Below are positions 53,123 through 62,291 of a stretch of 64,000 nt of DNA, one piece after another. The DNA lies in the NCBI GenBank assembly GCA_947630845.1, contig CANRJB010000003.1, positions 62,001 through 126,000 on the forward strand, in the 5' to 3' direction. The notes beneath the pieces are model-generated. The model ran no database searches, was not told the origin of the DNA, and worked only from the letters and a program-made list of their open reading frames with translations. Origin of the DNA: an uncultured Clostridia bacterium (GTDB lineage Bacteria; Bacillota; Clostridia; Oscillospirales; Ruminococcaceae). The position numbers were made by a program, and so were the translations under genes. The first letter of the stretch is position 1, and every line of letters begins with the position of its first letter.

Positions 53123-53908
53123 TCAATCATAAAGCTGCTTGCTACCGTCGTCATCAACAGCAAGGTACTCCTCCCATTGCAGATACAGCTCATCGGAAAT
53201 ATCCTCAAGCAGGAGCAGCTCCAACGGATTGTGGAAAATGTGAATCAGCTCATCACGCAGATACAGGATCTCATCGGCAAGCTCCGCAGTACATCCCGGC
53301 AGAAGCATCAGCTCCTCTTTCGTCGCCTTATTCAGATTGATCATGGGTATGGTCGGCGGCTCTGTCTCCGGAGCAGGAACCGTCATTTCCTCTGGCGGTG
53401 CCTCTGTTGCAGGCGGTTCTGTAGGTGGTTCTGTCAGCATCTGTTCGTTCTCCAGATACAGATACGACATGATCGCATTCAGCTTTGCCTCCCCTATTCC
53501 ATTGACTTCAAGCAGTTGCTGACGGTTCGTAAAACCGCCGATCTTTTCCCGGTAGTCTATGATCGCCTGTGCTGTCACTTCTCCGATTCCCGGCAGCGTG
53601 CAAAGCTGCTCAAAAGTCGCTGTGTTCAGATCAAGCGGATAGGAAACTGCTGCTGTGGTTACTATGGTAGTGGTAGTGGTTTCTGTGCTGGTTGCTGTGG
53701 TTGCAGAAGTGGTCATCGGCACTGTTGTTCCGGTCAGAGTAGTTTCCGTCACCACAGTAGCAGAGGAAACCGTTTCTGTCTGTATCATGGGATGCTGATA
53801 GGGCAAAACATTCTCAAAAGAATCCCTGTAATTTTTGTACTGCCAACAGCTCAATCCGATCACTATGCAGAGATATATGACAAACAATGGAGCAATCTTT
53901 CGTTTCAT
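53123..53908 (-). CDS. ComEA-like DNA-binding protein with two helix-hairpin-helix regions
   Basis: A 261-residue protein with an N-terminal membrane anchor (residues 5-22), a Thr/Val/Ser linker (about 42-90) and a helix-hairpin-helix (HhH) domain (92-150) with LPGIGE and VNGIGEAKL. A Pro/Glu/Thr linker (157-188) leads to a second, altered HhH-like unit (190-250) with LLPGCTAELADEILYLRD, where the GIG turn is lost. ComEA carries incoming DNA to the ComEC channel; the standard protein has one HhH domain. It is the last gene of the recD2-comF-mreB run, 2 nt after mreB. Confidence 0.88.
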   Translation of the reverse strand: MKRKIAPLFVIYLCIVIGLSCWQYKNYRDSFENVLPYQHPMIQTETVSSATVVTETTLTGTTVPMTTSATTATSTETTTTTIVTTAAVSYPLDLNTATFEQLCTLPGIGEVTAQAIIDYREKIGGFTNRQQLLEVNGIGEAKLNAIMSYLYLENEQMLTEPPTEPPATEAPPEEMTVPAPETEPPTIPMINLNKATKEELMLLPGCTAELADEILYLRDELIHIFHNPLELLLLEDISDELYLQWEEYLAVDDDGSKQLYD

Positions 53909-53910
53909 GG

Positions 53911-54930
53911 TCAGTGATATTTATAGACTGTTACACCCTCAAAACCATCCAGCAGATTGTTGATTTTCTGGAAGGCAAGTCCCGTTCCCTTCGCCACGCA
54001 ATGGATGGCATCCTTTGCAAGCACACAGTTGACATTCAGCGTCCGGTGAATCAGCTCACGCAGTCCGCCCAGCAAGGAGCCGCCTCCCGTCAGCAAGATA
54101 CCGTTCTCATAGATGTCTCCGACCAACTCCGGCGGTGTTTCCTCCAATACCTTCTTGACTGCCTCCATAATGGCAAAGATCTCATCCTCCATCGCATCAA
54201 ACAGCTCCATCTCATTGAGCTCAACGGCATCCGGCAGTCCACGCATCATGCTGCGACCCTTGACCGTCATGGTGATATCATCCCGGGGGTCATAGAGATT
54301 GGTAAGTTTTTTCTTGACCTGTTCTGCTGTCTGGTCGCCGATGAGGAGCTTGTAGTGGTTCATCATGTATTTCTGAATTGCCTTGTCGATCTGATTGCCG
54401 GCACTCTTGATGGAATGTGAGGTCACAATACCGTTCATGGACACAATTGCCACATCGGTCGTACCGCCGCCAATATCCACGACCATATGCCCCTTCGCTC
54501 TGGCAATGTTGATGCCTGCACCAAGCATGGCTGCGATCGGCTCGTCAATAAGATATGCCTTCCGGCAGCCTGCCGCCATGACGGCATCACCAACAGCACG
54601 CTTTTCCAGATCGGTAATGAAAGCCGGCACACAAATGATGATTCTCGGCTTAACGAGCTGTCTACCGCAGACCTTGATGAGAAATTCCCGTATCATGCAC
54701 TGTGTCAGCAAATCGTCCGAAATGACACCATCCGACATCGGATGAGCGACATCTATGTAAGACGGCGTTTTTCCGATCATCTTGTAAGCTTCCTCGCCCA
54801 CAGCCAATATGCGCTGTGTGCTGGTGTTATAGGCAATCACGGATGGCTCCGACAGCACGACACCCTTTTTTCCGTAGGTCATGACGATATTGGCAGTACC
54901 AAGATCAATGCCGATATCTGCTGTATTCAT
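53911..54930 (-). CDS. mreB: MreB/Mbl-family actin-like cell shape protein
   Basis: A 339-residue bacterial actin. It starts IGIDLGTANIVMTYGKKGVV with the phosphate-1 motif, and has DEPIAAMLGAGI, DIGGGTTDVAI (phosphate 2) and the adenosine motif LTGGGSLLGGLRELI. It directs lateral wall growth under the membrane. There is no mreCD in view. Its placement in a competence-type run, overlapping comF by 4 nt, is unusual and suggests either an Mbl-like paralogue or a coupling of shape and uptake. AGGAGG precedes the ATG. Confidence 0.95.
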   Translation of the reverse strand: MNTADIGIDLGTANIVMTYGKKGVVLSEPSVIAYNTSTQRILAVGEEAYKMIGKTPSYIDVAHPMSDGVISDDLLTQCMIREFLIKVCGRQLVKPRIIICVPAFITDLEKRAVGDAVMAAGCRKAYLIDEPIAAMLGAGINIARAKGHMVVDIGGGTTDVAIVSMNGIVTSHSIKSAGNQIDKAIQKYMMNHYKLLIGDQTAEQVKKKLTNLYDPRDDITMTVKGRSMMRGLPDAVELNEMELFDAMEDEIFAIMEAVKKVLEETPPELVGDIYENGILLTGGGSLLGGLRELIHRTLNVNCVLAKDAIHCVAKGTGLAFQKINNLLDGFEGVTVYKYH

Positions 54931-55649
54931 TGTGTTTCCTCCTTTGTTAGGGGTGGTTTTAACATGGGGACAGTCGTTGCCGCAGCGGCAATGACGACTG
55001 CTTCTGCACCATTCTGTTTGAGCAGTGCTGCACAGCGGTTCATGGTGCTGCCTGTGGTCAGAACATCATCGCACAACAGAATCCGCATCCCGTCGAGAGG
55101 AATGTCATGGATCCCGAAACTTGACACATTGCGCATCCGTTCCTCTGCGTTCAGTTTATGCTGTTCCTGTCTGTTGTTGTCCTTGCAGAGGATATCATTC
55201 CGACAGGGGATCTCCAGCAGCGATGCCATTTCCTCTGCGATCAGCTCTGCCTGATTGTAACCTCTCCGACGCTGCTTTGACGGATGCATCGGTACGGGTA
55301 CAACGCAGTCAAATGTGCCGTAATTCAGACTGTACCGGATGCGGTCAGCCAGTATTCTTGCCGAAAAGCGAGCAAAATTGGTGTTGCGGGAACGTTTCAT
55401 GCTGACGATGGCAGATACTGTCTCGTCCCGGTAACGGCAGGCAACCACTGCCCGGTCATAGGAAAAACTGCGTTTCTTACAGACGCACAGCACCTTGCCG
55501 CAGGTATGACAGACCGCATCATGCGGCAAAATCATCCGCTCTCCACACGATTCACAGACCAGCTCACCCGGATACAGGATCGCATCACATCCCGGACACC
55601 GGTTCGGGAACAGAAATTCAATGAGGTAATTCATCCATGTTCTCTTCAT
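54927..55649 (-). CDS. comF: ComF family phosphoribosyltransferase-like protein
   Basis: A 240-residue protein with an N-terminal double zinc ribbon (FPNRCPGCD, CESCG, CHTCG and CVCKK) and a C-terminal phosphoribosyltransferase-like domain with ILLCDDVLTTGSTMNRC. ComF is required for DNA uptake in naturally competent Bacillus, and may couple with the ComFA helicase or PriA. comFA is not present here. The ATG at 55649 has GGAGG 6 nt upstream. It overlaps recD2 by 32 nt. Confidence 0.93.
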   Translation of the reverse strand: MKRTWMNYLIEFLFPNRCPGCDAILYPGELVCESCGERMILPHDAVCHTCGKVLCVCKKRSFSYDRAVVACRYRDETVSAIVSMKRSRNTNFARFSARILADRIRYSLNYGTFDCVVPVPMHPSKQRRRGYNQAELIAEEMASLLEIPCRNDILCKDNNRQEQHKLNAEERMRNVSSFGIHDIPLDGMRILLCDDVLTTGSTMNRCAALLKQNGAEAVVIAAAATTVPMLKPPLTKEETQ

Positions 55650-57870
55650 GTTCATCCTCCGGACGAATACTGCTCTCCAACATACTTTTCAGGCAGGAAT
55701 AACGGTTCGTGCTCCGCTTATTCATGACCATCTGTTCGATTTTCTGTGGTGTCCCGATGAGGATGAGCAGACGTCTTGCACGGGTCACTGCGGTATAGAG
55801 CAGTTTCCGGTAGCTGAGCTTTTCAAACTTTCCGAGCAGAGGGATGATGACAGCCTCAAATTCACTGCCCTGACTCTTGTGTACTGTGATCGCATACGCA
55901 AGCTCAAGCTGCTCCATCAGCATGAGCGGATAGATCGTCATACGTCCGTCAAAGTCGATCAGAGCTTCACCACTGCGGCGGTTGATCGTCTGGATCTGTC
56001 CGATATCTCCATTAAAAATGCCCTGTCCGCTCTCGCCGTCCTTCGTCCATGTGATGTCGTAATTATTTTTGGTCTGCATGACTTTATCGCCCTCACGAAA
56101 TTCATAGAGGGTAGATTTGAGCTGTGCCTTGCCTGCCTGTGGGGGATTGATCCGTGACTGCAATACTTTGTTCAGCTCAATGACACCAAGCAATCCTCGC
56201 CTTGACGGACAAATGACCTGAATATCTTTGGTCGGAGAGAAACGATACTGCGGTGCAGCCGGCAGTCTCCGGCATACCAGATCAATCAGCAGCTCTGCTG
56301 CCTGTGGAAATTCCGTGCGGTGGAAAAAGAAAAAATCACTGTTTTTCACTGTCAGATCCGGCATTTTACCCTTTACGATCAGATGGGCATTGGTGACGAT
56401 GCAGCTCTGCTGTGCCTGACGGAAAATCTCCTTCAGGGCAATTGTCGGCATGCAGCGGCTGGCAATCAGGTGACGGAGCAGATTGCCTGCCCCGACTGAA
56501 GGGAGCTGGTCGCTGTCGCCGACCAGAATCATCCTGCACCCCAGCCGCATTGCTTTCAACAGATGCGAAAACAGCAGTACATCCACCATGGACATCTCAT
56601 CCACGATCAAAACATCACATGCAAGCGGATTATCTTCCTTATGGATAAATTTCTGCTGACCGGAGGGGTCAAACTGTACTTCAAGGAGACGGTGAATCGT
56701 CTTGGCATCATAGCCCGTCAGGTCAGAGACACGTTTGGCTGCACGTCCGGTGGGAGCTGCGATCATAACACGTCTGCCCAGCTTCTCAAAGCAGGAAATG
56801 ATGGCATTCAGCGTGGTGGTCTTACCAGTACCCGGACCGCCTGTCAGGATGAGCAGCCCCTGCTGCAATGCGATCCGGATCGCATCTTTTTGCAGGGCAG
56901 CATAGGTGATGCCGCTCTCCTTTTCTGCATCTGCGATCATATCGCTGAAATCCGTACTTTCCCGGACACTAAAATCACGCATCATGCCAATGCGTTCCGT
57001 GATGCATTTTTCTGCCTCATAATATTCTTTCAGATAGACAAATTCCCGGTCACGTCCCGGCTTGCGGTATTCAACGATCTCACCTTCCGCAAGGAAGGCA
57101 TTGTAACCGGCATAGAAGGCAGGCTCATTGATGCCGAGAAAGGATGATGTTGTCGGACACAGCTTATCCAACGGGATGCAGGTGTGCCCCTGTCCGAGGT
57201 TATGGCGGAGAATATGTACGATGCCTGCGCCCACCCTGCATACAGCTTCCGGATCAATCCGCAGATCATGTGCATAGCTTTCTGCATGCCTGAAATCCAG
57301 CCCGATCTCCTCATTGCAGAGCAGGTAGGGATTCGTCTCGATCACATCCTGACACTTGTCTCCCCATACCCGGAACGCACGCATGGCATACCGGGACTTG
57401 ATGCCATAGCCCTCAAAATAAGAAATAACGCCCCGGAGTCTGAAGATATTCCTTGCTTCGTCTGCGACCTGCTCACACTTGTTCTTGGTCATGCCCCGTA
57501 TTTCCATCAGACGCATCGGCTCGTTTTCTATGATCTCCAAAGTTCTGCTGCCGAACGTATCCACGATTTTGTCCGCCAGCACCTTGCCGATTCCTTTGAT
57601 GACACCAGAGGACAGATAGCGGCGGATATTTTCTGCTGTATCCGGCAGTCTGCGTTCACAGCTTTCCACCTGAAACTGCTCTCCGTAGCGTGGATGGGTG
57701 ACAAACGCACCTGTCAGCAAAAGGTACTCTCCCGTTTCCACATCACCCAATTCACCCGTCACGGTGACGGAATCTCCGTTGGATTTCAGGTCAAGGACAA
57801 CATAACCATTTTCCTCATTGCGGAACAGAATGTTCACAACCGTTCCCTCCACACGCAGCAGTTCAGGCAT
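55618..57870 (-). CDS. recD2: RecD2-like superfamily 1B DNA helicase
   Basis: A 750-residue helicase of the RecD2 (YrrC) type without RecBC partners. An OB-like N-terminus (LRVEGTVVNILFRNEENGYVVL) and HhH region (IKGIGKVLADKIVDTFG) are followed by the motor: Walker A LTGGPGTGKTTTLN (near 350), Walker B VLIVDEMSMVD, and motif VI LYTAVTRARRLL. Motif V has ITVHKSQGSEFEAV. RecD2 acts in repair and at replication forks. GGGAGGTGG precedes the ATG at 57870. It heads the operon recD2-comF-mreB-comEA. Confidence 0.95.
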   Translation of the reverse strand: MPELLRVEGTVVNILFRNEENGYVVLDLKSNGDSVTVTGELGDVETGEYLLLTGAFVTHPRYGEQFQVESCERRLPDTAENIRRYLSSGVIKGIGKVLADKIVDTFGSRTLEIIENEPMRLMEIRGMTKNKCEQVADEARNIFRLRGVISYFEGYGIKSRYAMRAFRVWGDKCQDVIETNPYLLCNEEIGLDFRHAESYAHDLRIDPEAVCRVGAGIVHILRHNLGQGHTCIPLDKLCPTTSSFLGINEPAFYAGYNAFLAEGEIVEYRKPGRDREFVYLKEYYEAEKCITERIGMMRDFSVRESTDFSDMIADAEKESGITYAALQKDAIRIALQQGLLILTGGPGTGKTTTLNAIISCFEKLGRRVMIAAPTGRAAKRVSDLTGYDAKTIHRLLEVQFDPSGQQKFIHKEDNPLACDVLIVDEMSMVDVLLFSHLLKAMRLGCRMILVGDSDQLPSVGAGNLLRHLIASRCMPTIALKEIFRQAQQSCIVTNAHLIVKGKMPDLTVKNSDFFFFHRTEFPQAAELLIDLVCRRLPAAPQYRFSPTKDIQVICPSRRGLLGVIELNKVLQSRINPPQAGKAQLKSTLYEFREGDKVMQTKNNYDITWTKDGESGQGIFNGDIGQIQTINRRSGEALIDFDGRMTIYPLMLMEQLELAYAITVHKSQGSEFEAVIIPLLGKFEKLSYRKLLYTAVTRARRLLILIGTPQKIEQMVMNKRSTNRYSCLKSMLESSIRPEDEHEENMDELPH

Positions 57871-57902
57871 TTTTCCACCTCCCAATCTCTGATTTCTATT
57901 TT

Positions 57903-57931
57903 ATTATACAATAAAATCAGAGAAATTGCAA
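57903..57931 (-). promoter_or_regulatory. promoter of the recD2-comF-mreB-comEA run
   Basis: TTGCAA (57926-57931), a 17-bp spacer and TATAAT (57903-57908) on the minus strand. Confidence 0.8.
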
Positions 57932-58023
57932 CCTTTTTTCATAGATTTCCACATTTTTTCGCTGCTTCCATACCCTACAGGCTTTCTCCGCAGAATTGCA
58001 CAGCCGTCAGCTATGTATAAGGC

Positions 58024-58056
58024 AAAAAAACAGAGCCGCACCAAAGTGCAGCTCTG
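58024..58056 (-). terminator. intrinsic terminator of the GH48 gene
   Basis: CAGAGCTGCAC and GTGCGGCTCTG form an 11-bp stem (one wobble) with a 4-nt loop, followed on the minus strand by TTTTTTTG. Confidence 0.93.
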
Positions 58057-58069
58057 AGTTTTGATTTGT

Positions 58070-60709
58070 TTACTTAACAGGAAGTGTGATGAGATCAATG
58101 CATGCTCTCAGGATGTTCAGACCGTCATCCTGCTCAACTTCACCGTTGATGTTGACATCGGCATTCACAAGACCCTGCGGAGTTACTTCTTCACCGATCA
58201 TCAGGTACTTGTTCAGCAGAATCATGTCAACCATCTGTACTTCACCGTTGCAGTCTGTATCACCGTACAGAGTTGCACCCAGAGACTCAGAAGGATCAAC
58301 GTTCTCAGACGGCTTTTCTGTTTCAGAAGGCTCTTCAGTCTCAGAAGTAGGCTCTGTCGGAGGAACATCCTCAGAATCCGGTGTCAGGTCAGGATAGAGA
58401 TTTGCCATTGCGCCGAGTGCCATCATGATGTCGCCTGCATGCCAGAATCTGTGGTATGTCAGATCAACTGCTGCAACATTCTTGAATCCTGCAAGCTGTT
58501 CTGTACCCTCTGTGCTGGATGCGGACAGATCCGGATCAAATTTCGCACCTGCTGCAACGTCCTTCTCATAAGCAGCCTGCAATTCCTTCACAAGATCAAT
58601 AGCTTCCTGTGAGGTCTTTGCGCCTACGCACTTGCTGCTGTCGAGGTACTGAGAACGGATGTCAAGGAACTTGATGCCGTTCTTGATAACATCGCCGTTC
58701 GGCATTTCGCCCTGATAACCATCAGGAACATAGATCGTCTGTGCAAACATACGAGCGAAGGAACCATTGTGATCCACTCTGGACAAGCCGATATCGTCAC
58801 GACCCAGCTCCCACTCACGGTCAAGAAGCTCCTTAGCCAGATACAGGCTGACTGCACCCAGATCTTCACTGTCAGCAGTGTAGGTCTTGGAACCAGCCTT
58901 TACAGCTGCATTGTCAATGCCGCCTGCATAGGAACCACCAACATCAGAATCGGAATAACCTGCGATCTGATCAGCAGTAACGCCCTTAGCACTTGCATAG
59001 TAGATCAGGGTATTTGCCAGAGAAGATACGCAACCGAGGTCTGTGTTGCCATAGCCAGTGATCTCACAGGTCAGACCGCTGTTAGCAGAGGAAGAACCCT
59101 TCCACTCATCAGGCTGACCGCTCCAGTTGAGGTTGGACGGAATGTAGTAATCTGTGCCGTCAACCAGTACGGTGTTGTTCAGGAACCAAGCAACCCACTT
59201 GTCAAGGATCTGCTCCAGAGCTGCATCCATTGTCATGCCGCCCGGATTTACGAGGCTTTCATCACCGTTCTGCTTCTCCCAGTAGTACAATTCAGCAAGA
59301 CGCTGTACTGCCCATACCTGGTTACCGATCCAGTGGTTGGAACCCGGGTCAGCGTATACAGGATGCTCAACATACATCATGCCGTAGAAAGTGGATACAC
59401 CAGACGGATATGTCTCATAACGACCCTTATAGGAGTTGGTTGCACCGCCGGCGATCGGACCATCAGAGGACTGGAGCCAGAGATAGAATTCAAGCTGTCT
59501 CTCCAGAGAGGTCATGTAGTCATCCTTTGCACCGGAAGCCTTCATGCCATCAGCCAGATCTGTTACCAAAGCATAAGCTGCCAGCGGGTTCTGATAGAAT
59601 TCATGGCAGTGTGAGCAGCCGATCTGCCATGCCCATGTGCCATCAAGTGCGCCGCCCCAAGAGGTGTACCAGTTCATCAGGTAATGTGCACTGGACTTTG
59701 CATCGCCTGCTGCACTGCTCCAGCTGTTGGCAGCACCCTGAGCATCGCCTATCTTGCGATAATACTTGTCATACATGTTGTTACGCAGCTCGTCACCCAT
59801 CTTGGAAGCCAGTGCGCTGACACTGGAATCTTCTACGCCCCACTGGGTGGACTCATAAACGCCCTGAATTGCACGGTCTTCGGCGTCAGGTGCATTGGTG
59901 TAAGCATACTGCGGAGCTACATTTTCATCTCTGTTGAAGATACCCTTGATACCTCTGGTAGAATTACCATACTTCAGCTCTTCCACGCAGGGCTGCGGAA
60001 CAGTTTCCCAGCAGGACTCCATTTCGCCACGCTGGAAGGTATTGATCAGGATGCAGTCTGTAGAACCCTGACCGCCGAAACCATACCAGTTGTCAACGTC
60101 AGCCAGCCAGTTCATCAGGTACAGACCCTTATCACCGGAATATGCAGATGTAAAGAGCTTGTAGATCGGGTTTTCAGCCGTCTTGTCAGCCTCACCTGCC
60201 CATGCTCCCGGGCACTGATCGGGAGTGTCGTACTCACCGCAGTACTGTGCGCTGACACTGTCACGGGTCCAGAAACCAGACTGTTCCTCCGGAATCAGGT
60301 TCTCCATGGTGCTCCATGCCTTTGCAAGCTCATTGGTGTTGGTAACACTGCCGGTGCTGACCAGATCTGCATGATTTGCTGCGATGTTGTCTCTCATAGC
60401 AGCGGTCCATACCAGATAGGACATAGCCTCGGAGGTTGTTACATGACCATAGTCAGGAGCCTCGACGATAACTTCTTCCACTGCATGGTAAGGGATCCCT
60501 TCAGATGAGAGATAACCGTTTGCCTTTCCGTTGGTGACAACGTCATCATACAGGGACAGGAAACGCTCTGCATAAGTAGAGTCACCGAATGCTTCAGCCT
60601 TGGATCTTGTGCCGGCAGCAGAAGCACTCATGCTTGCGATCATTGTGCTGGAAGCCATCGCAGCGGACAGCACAGCAGCAATAACAGCTTTGCTCTTTTT
60701 AAAAAGCAT
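58070..60709 (-). CDS. GH48 cellobiohydrolase with C-terminal dockerin
   Basis: An 879-residue secreted cellulase, the type that is usually the most abundant processive exoglucanase of cellulosomes. A signal peptide ends at about ASAA (31). The GH48 domain runs from about 38 to 770, with family stretches GLYLMNWLADVDNWYGFGG, AHYLMNWYTSWGGALDGTW and IGCSHCHEFYQNPLAAYAL. A Pro/Glu/Ser linker (about 770-810) leads to a type I dockerin with two calcium loops, DTDCNGEVQMVD and DVNINGEVEQDD. There is no carbohydrate-binding module. The ATG at 60709 has GAGGGG upstream. It is a single gene with a consensus promoter and strong terminator, fitting a highly expressed gene. Confidence 0.97.
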   Translation of the reverse strand: MLFKKSKAVIAAVLSAAMASSTMIASMSASAAGTRSKAEAFGDSTYAERFLSLYDDVVTNGKANGYLSSEGIPYHAVEEVIVEAPDYGHVTTSEAMSYLVWTAAMRDNIAANHADLVSTGSVTNTNELAKAWSTMENLIPEEQSGFWTRDSVSAQYCGEYDTPDQCPGAWAGEADKTAENPIYKLFTSAYSGDKGLYLMNWLADVDNWYGFGGQGSTDCILINTFQRGEMESCWETVPQPCVEELKYGNSTRGIKGIFNRDENVAPQYAYTNAPDAEDRAIQGVYESTQWGVEDSSVSALASKMGDELRNNMYDKYYRKIGDAQGAANSWSSAAGDAKSSAHYLMNWYTSWGGALDGTWAWQIGCSHCHEFYQNPLAAYALVTDLADGMKASGAKDDYMTSLERQLEFYLWLQSSDGPIAGGATNSYKGRYETYPSGVSTFYGMMYVEHPVYADPGSNHWIGNQVWAVQRLAELYYWEKQNGDESLVNPGGMTMDAALEQILDKWVAWFLNNTVLVDGTDYYIPSNLNWSGQPDEWKGSSSANSGLTCEITGYGNTDLGCVSSLANTLIYYASAKGVTADQIAGYSDSDVGGSYAGGIDNAAVKAGSKTYTADSEDLGAVSLYLAKELLDREWELGRDDIGLSRVDHNGSFARMFAQTIYVPDGYQGEMPNGDVIKNGIKFLDIRSQYLDSSKCVGAKTSQEAIDLVKELQAAYEKDVAAGAKFDPDLSASSTEGTEQLAGFKNVAAVDLTYHRFWHAGDIMMALGAMANLYPDLTPDSEDVPPTEPTSETEEPSETEKPSENVDPSESLGATLYGDTDCNGEVQMVDMILLNKYLMIGEEVTPQGLVNADVNINGEVEQDDGLNILRACIDLITLPVK

Positions 60710-60852
60710 TGTAATTTCCCCTCTCGTTAATTTTTTTGGCAGACAAGCTGCCGATTTGTGTTTGGCAGAGAGAAAGCTCTGCCCCTTTGCGCTCAATCGA
60801 AACACCTCACGCAGACACTGGCAGTGCGCATGATGCCCGCATAGGTTTTTCA
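60710..60852 (-). other. structured 5' leader of the GH48 gene
   Basis: About 140 nt lie between the predicted start of transcription and the ATG. On the minus strand it can form GCGCA/TGCGT (with one wobble), GGCAGAG-cttt-CTCTGCC (60764-60783) and GGCAG-cttgt-CTGCC (60738-60752), the last two able to swap partners. It ends in an A-run, not a T-run. I could not match it to a known riboswitch. Confidence 0.55.
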
Positions 60853-60858
60853 CATTTA

Positions 60859-60887
60859 ATTATAACCAGTTTCTCTTTCTTTGTCAA
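60859..60887 (-). promoter_or_regulatory. consensus promoter of the GH48 gene
   Basis: TTGACA (60882-60887), a 17-bp spacer and TATAAT (60859-60864) on the minus strand; both boxes are exact consensus. Confidence 0.93.
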
Positions 60888-61283
60888 GGCTTTACAGAAA
60901 ATCCAGATACCGTCGTCATTTTTTTCAGCGTTTTTTCCATAACCGCAGCTATCTTTTTGTGGATTTTGACAAGAGATTTCATTTTGCCTTCACAATTTGT
61001 CATTTGATTTGACATCATTCTTACATAGTTTTTCCCATTCCGTAACCGTTTTCACATCATCCGTATACATTTTCATGTTATACTGTTGTAATGAAATATG
61101 CCGATATTTCTGAAAATGTCAGGTATCCGGCAGAGAAGTCCATGTTTTTTTGTGCCTTTGCTCCTCTTTCAAAAAATGTACACATTTTATTCATGTTCCG
61201 TACAAGATTATATGTCATAATAAAATGTGTGTGTATGTCCGCAGGACTGCATGACTCTGAAACTGAAAAGGGTGACTCTATTT
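60888..61283. other. A/T-rich intergenic region between GH48 and the ABC locus
   Basis: Nearly 400 bp without a gene. I see no RNA gene. On the plus strand an extended -10 (TG-T-TATACT, 61076-61084) lacks a -35, and CATAAT (61216-61221) lies nearer the ABC gene. The strong A/T content could hold binding sites for a cellulase regulator. Confidence 0.5.
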
Positions 61284-62282
61284 ATGGTCGAGATCAAACA
61301 TCTCACAAAATACTACGGCAAACACATTGCCGTCAATGACATCGACTTCCAGATCCATGACAATGAGATTCTTGGCTTTCTCGGACCGAACGGCGCCGGA
61401 AAATCCACTACCATGAACATCATTGCCGGATACCTCCCCTCTACCAGAGGGACTGTTGTCGTCAACGGGTTCGACATTACGGAACAGGCTGCTGATGCCA
61501 AAAAATGTATCGGCTATCTCCCGGAAATCCCCCCCGTCTATCCGGATATGCGTGTGGAGGAGTACCTGAGCTTTGTTGCAGGTCTGAAGGGCGTGAAACG
61601 GAAGGATATCAAAAAGCAGGTGGAGACATCTATGGAACGCCTGCACATCACGGATATGCGCCGCCGCCTCATCCGGAATCTCTCCAAAGGCTATAAGCAG
61701 CGTGTCGGCTTTGCACAGGCACTGCTCGGCGACCCGAAGATACTCATCCTTGACGAGCCTACTGTCGGTCTTGACCCGGCACAGGTCACAGAAGTCCGTA
61801 AACTTATCTTAGACCTGAAAAAAGATCACTCCATCATTTTCAGCTCTCACATCTTAGCTGAAGTAAGTGCAGTCTGTGAGCGTGTGGTCATCATCAATAA
61901 AGGCGAGATCATGGCGATCGACACCATCGAAAATCTTGAACGCAGCATGACCGCTGATACGCTTCTGAAACTGACGGTGGATGGCAGCAGGGAAACCATC
62001 GAACGTCTGCTCAAGGATATCCGGGGTATCAAGAAGATCGTGGACATCACTGAGACGGCAAACAATCGCTTTACATGCAGGATCGAGCTTGAAAATGAGG
62101 AGATCCGGAACGAGATCATGACATCTTTCGTGGCAAACAAGCTCAACATCGTGGAAATGTCTATGGACAAGCTGAATCTCGAAGAAGTCTTTCTCAAACT
62201 CACCAGTCAGAAAAAGAAACGCTCCGGTCTGGAAGAAATACTTGAGGAAACACCGGAGCAGCCCGAACAGCCGGCTGAATAG
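61284..62282 (+). CDS. ABC transporter ATP-binding protein (GldA/NosF-like)
   Basis: A 332-residue ATPase. Walker A is LGPNGAGKST (about 38), the signature is LSKGYKQRVGF, Walker B is ILILDEPTVGLDP, and the switch histidine is in FSSHILAEV. The C-terminal 100 residues form an extension rich in charged residues, as in the GldA and NatA-type ABC-2 ATPases. It ends with EETPEQPEQPAE. The ATG at 61284 follows AAAAGGGTGA. The permease is 9 nt downstream, so these form one exporter; substrate unknown. Confidence 0.93.
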   Translation: MVEIKHLTKYYGKHIAVNDIDFQIHDNEILGFLGPNGAGKSTTMNIIAGYLPSTRGTVVVNGFDITEQAADAKKCIGYLPEIPPVYPDMRVEEYLSFVAGLKGVKRKDIKKQVETSMERLHITDMRRRLIRNLSKGYKQRVGFAQALLGDPKILILDEPTVGLDPAQVTEVRKLILDLKKDHSIIFSSHILAEVSAVCERVVIINKGEIMAIDTIENLERSMTADTLLKLTVDGSRETIERLLKDIRGIKKIVDITETANNRFTCRIELENEEIRNEIMTSFVANKLNIVEMSMDKLNLEEVFLKLTSQKKKRSGLEEILEETPEQPEQPAE

Positions 62283-62291
62283 GAGGTCACC

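Noticed and set aside
60710-60852. c-di-GMP (GEMM) riboswitch in the GH48 leader
   Set aside because: A GCGCAAAGG stretch looked suggestive, but the GAAA tetraloop, its receptor and the second conserved block are missing.
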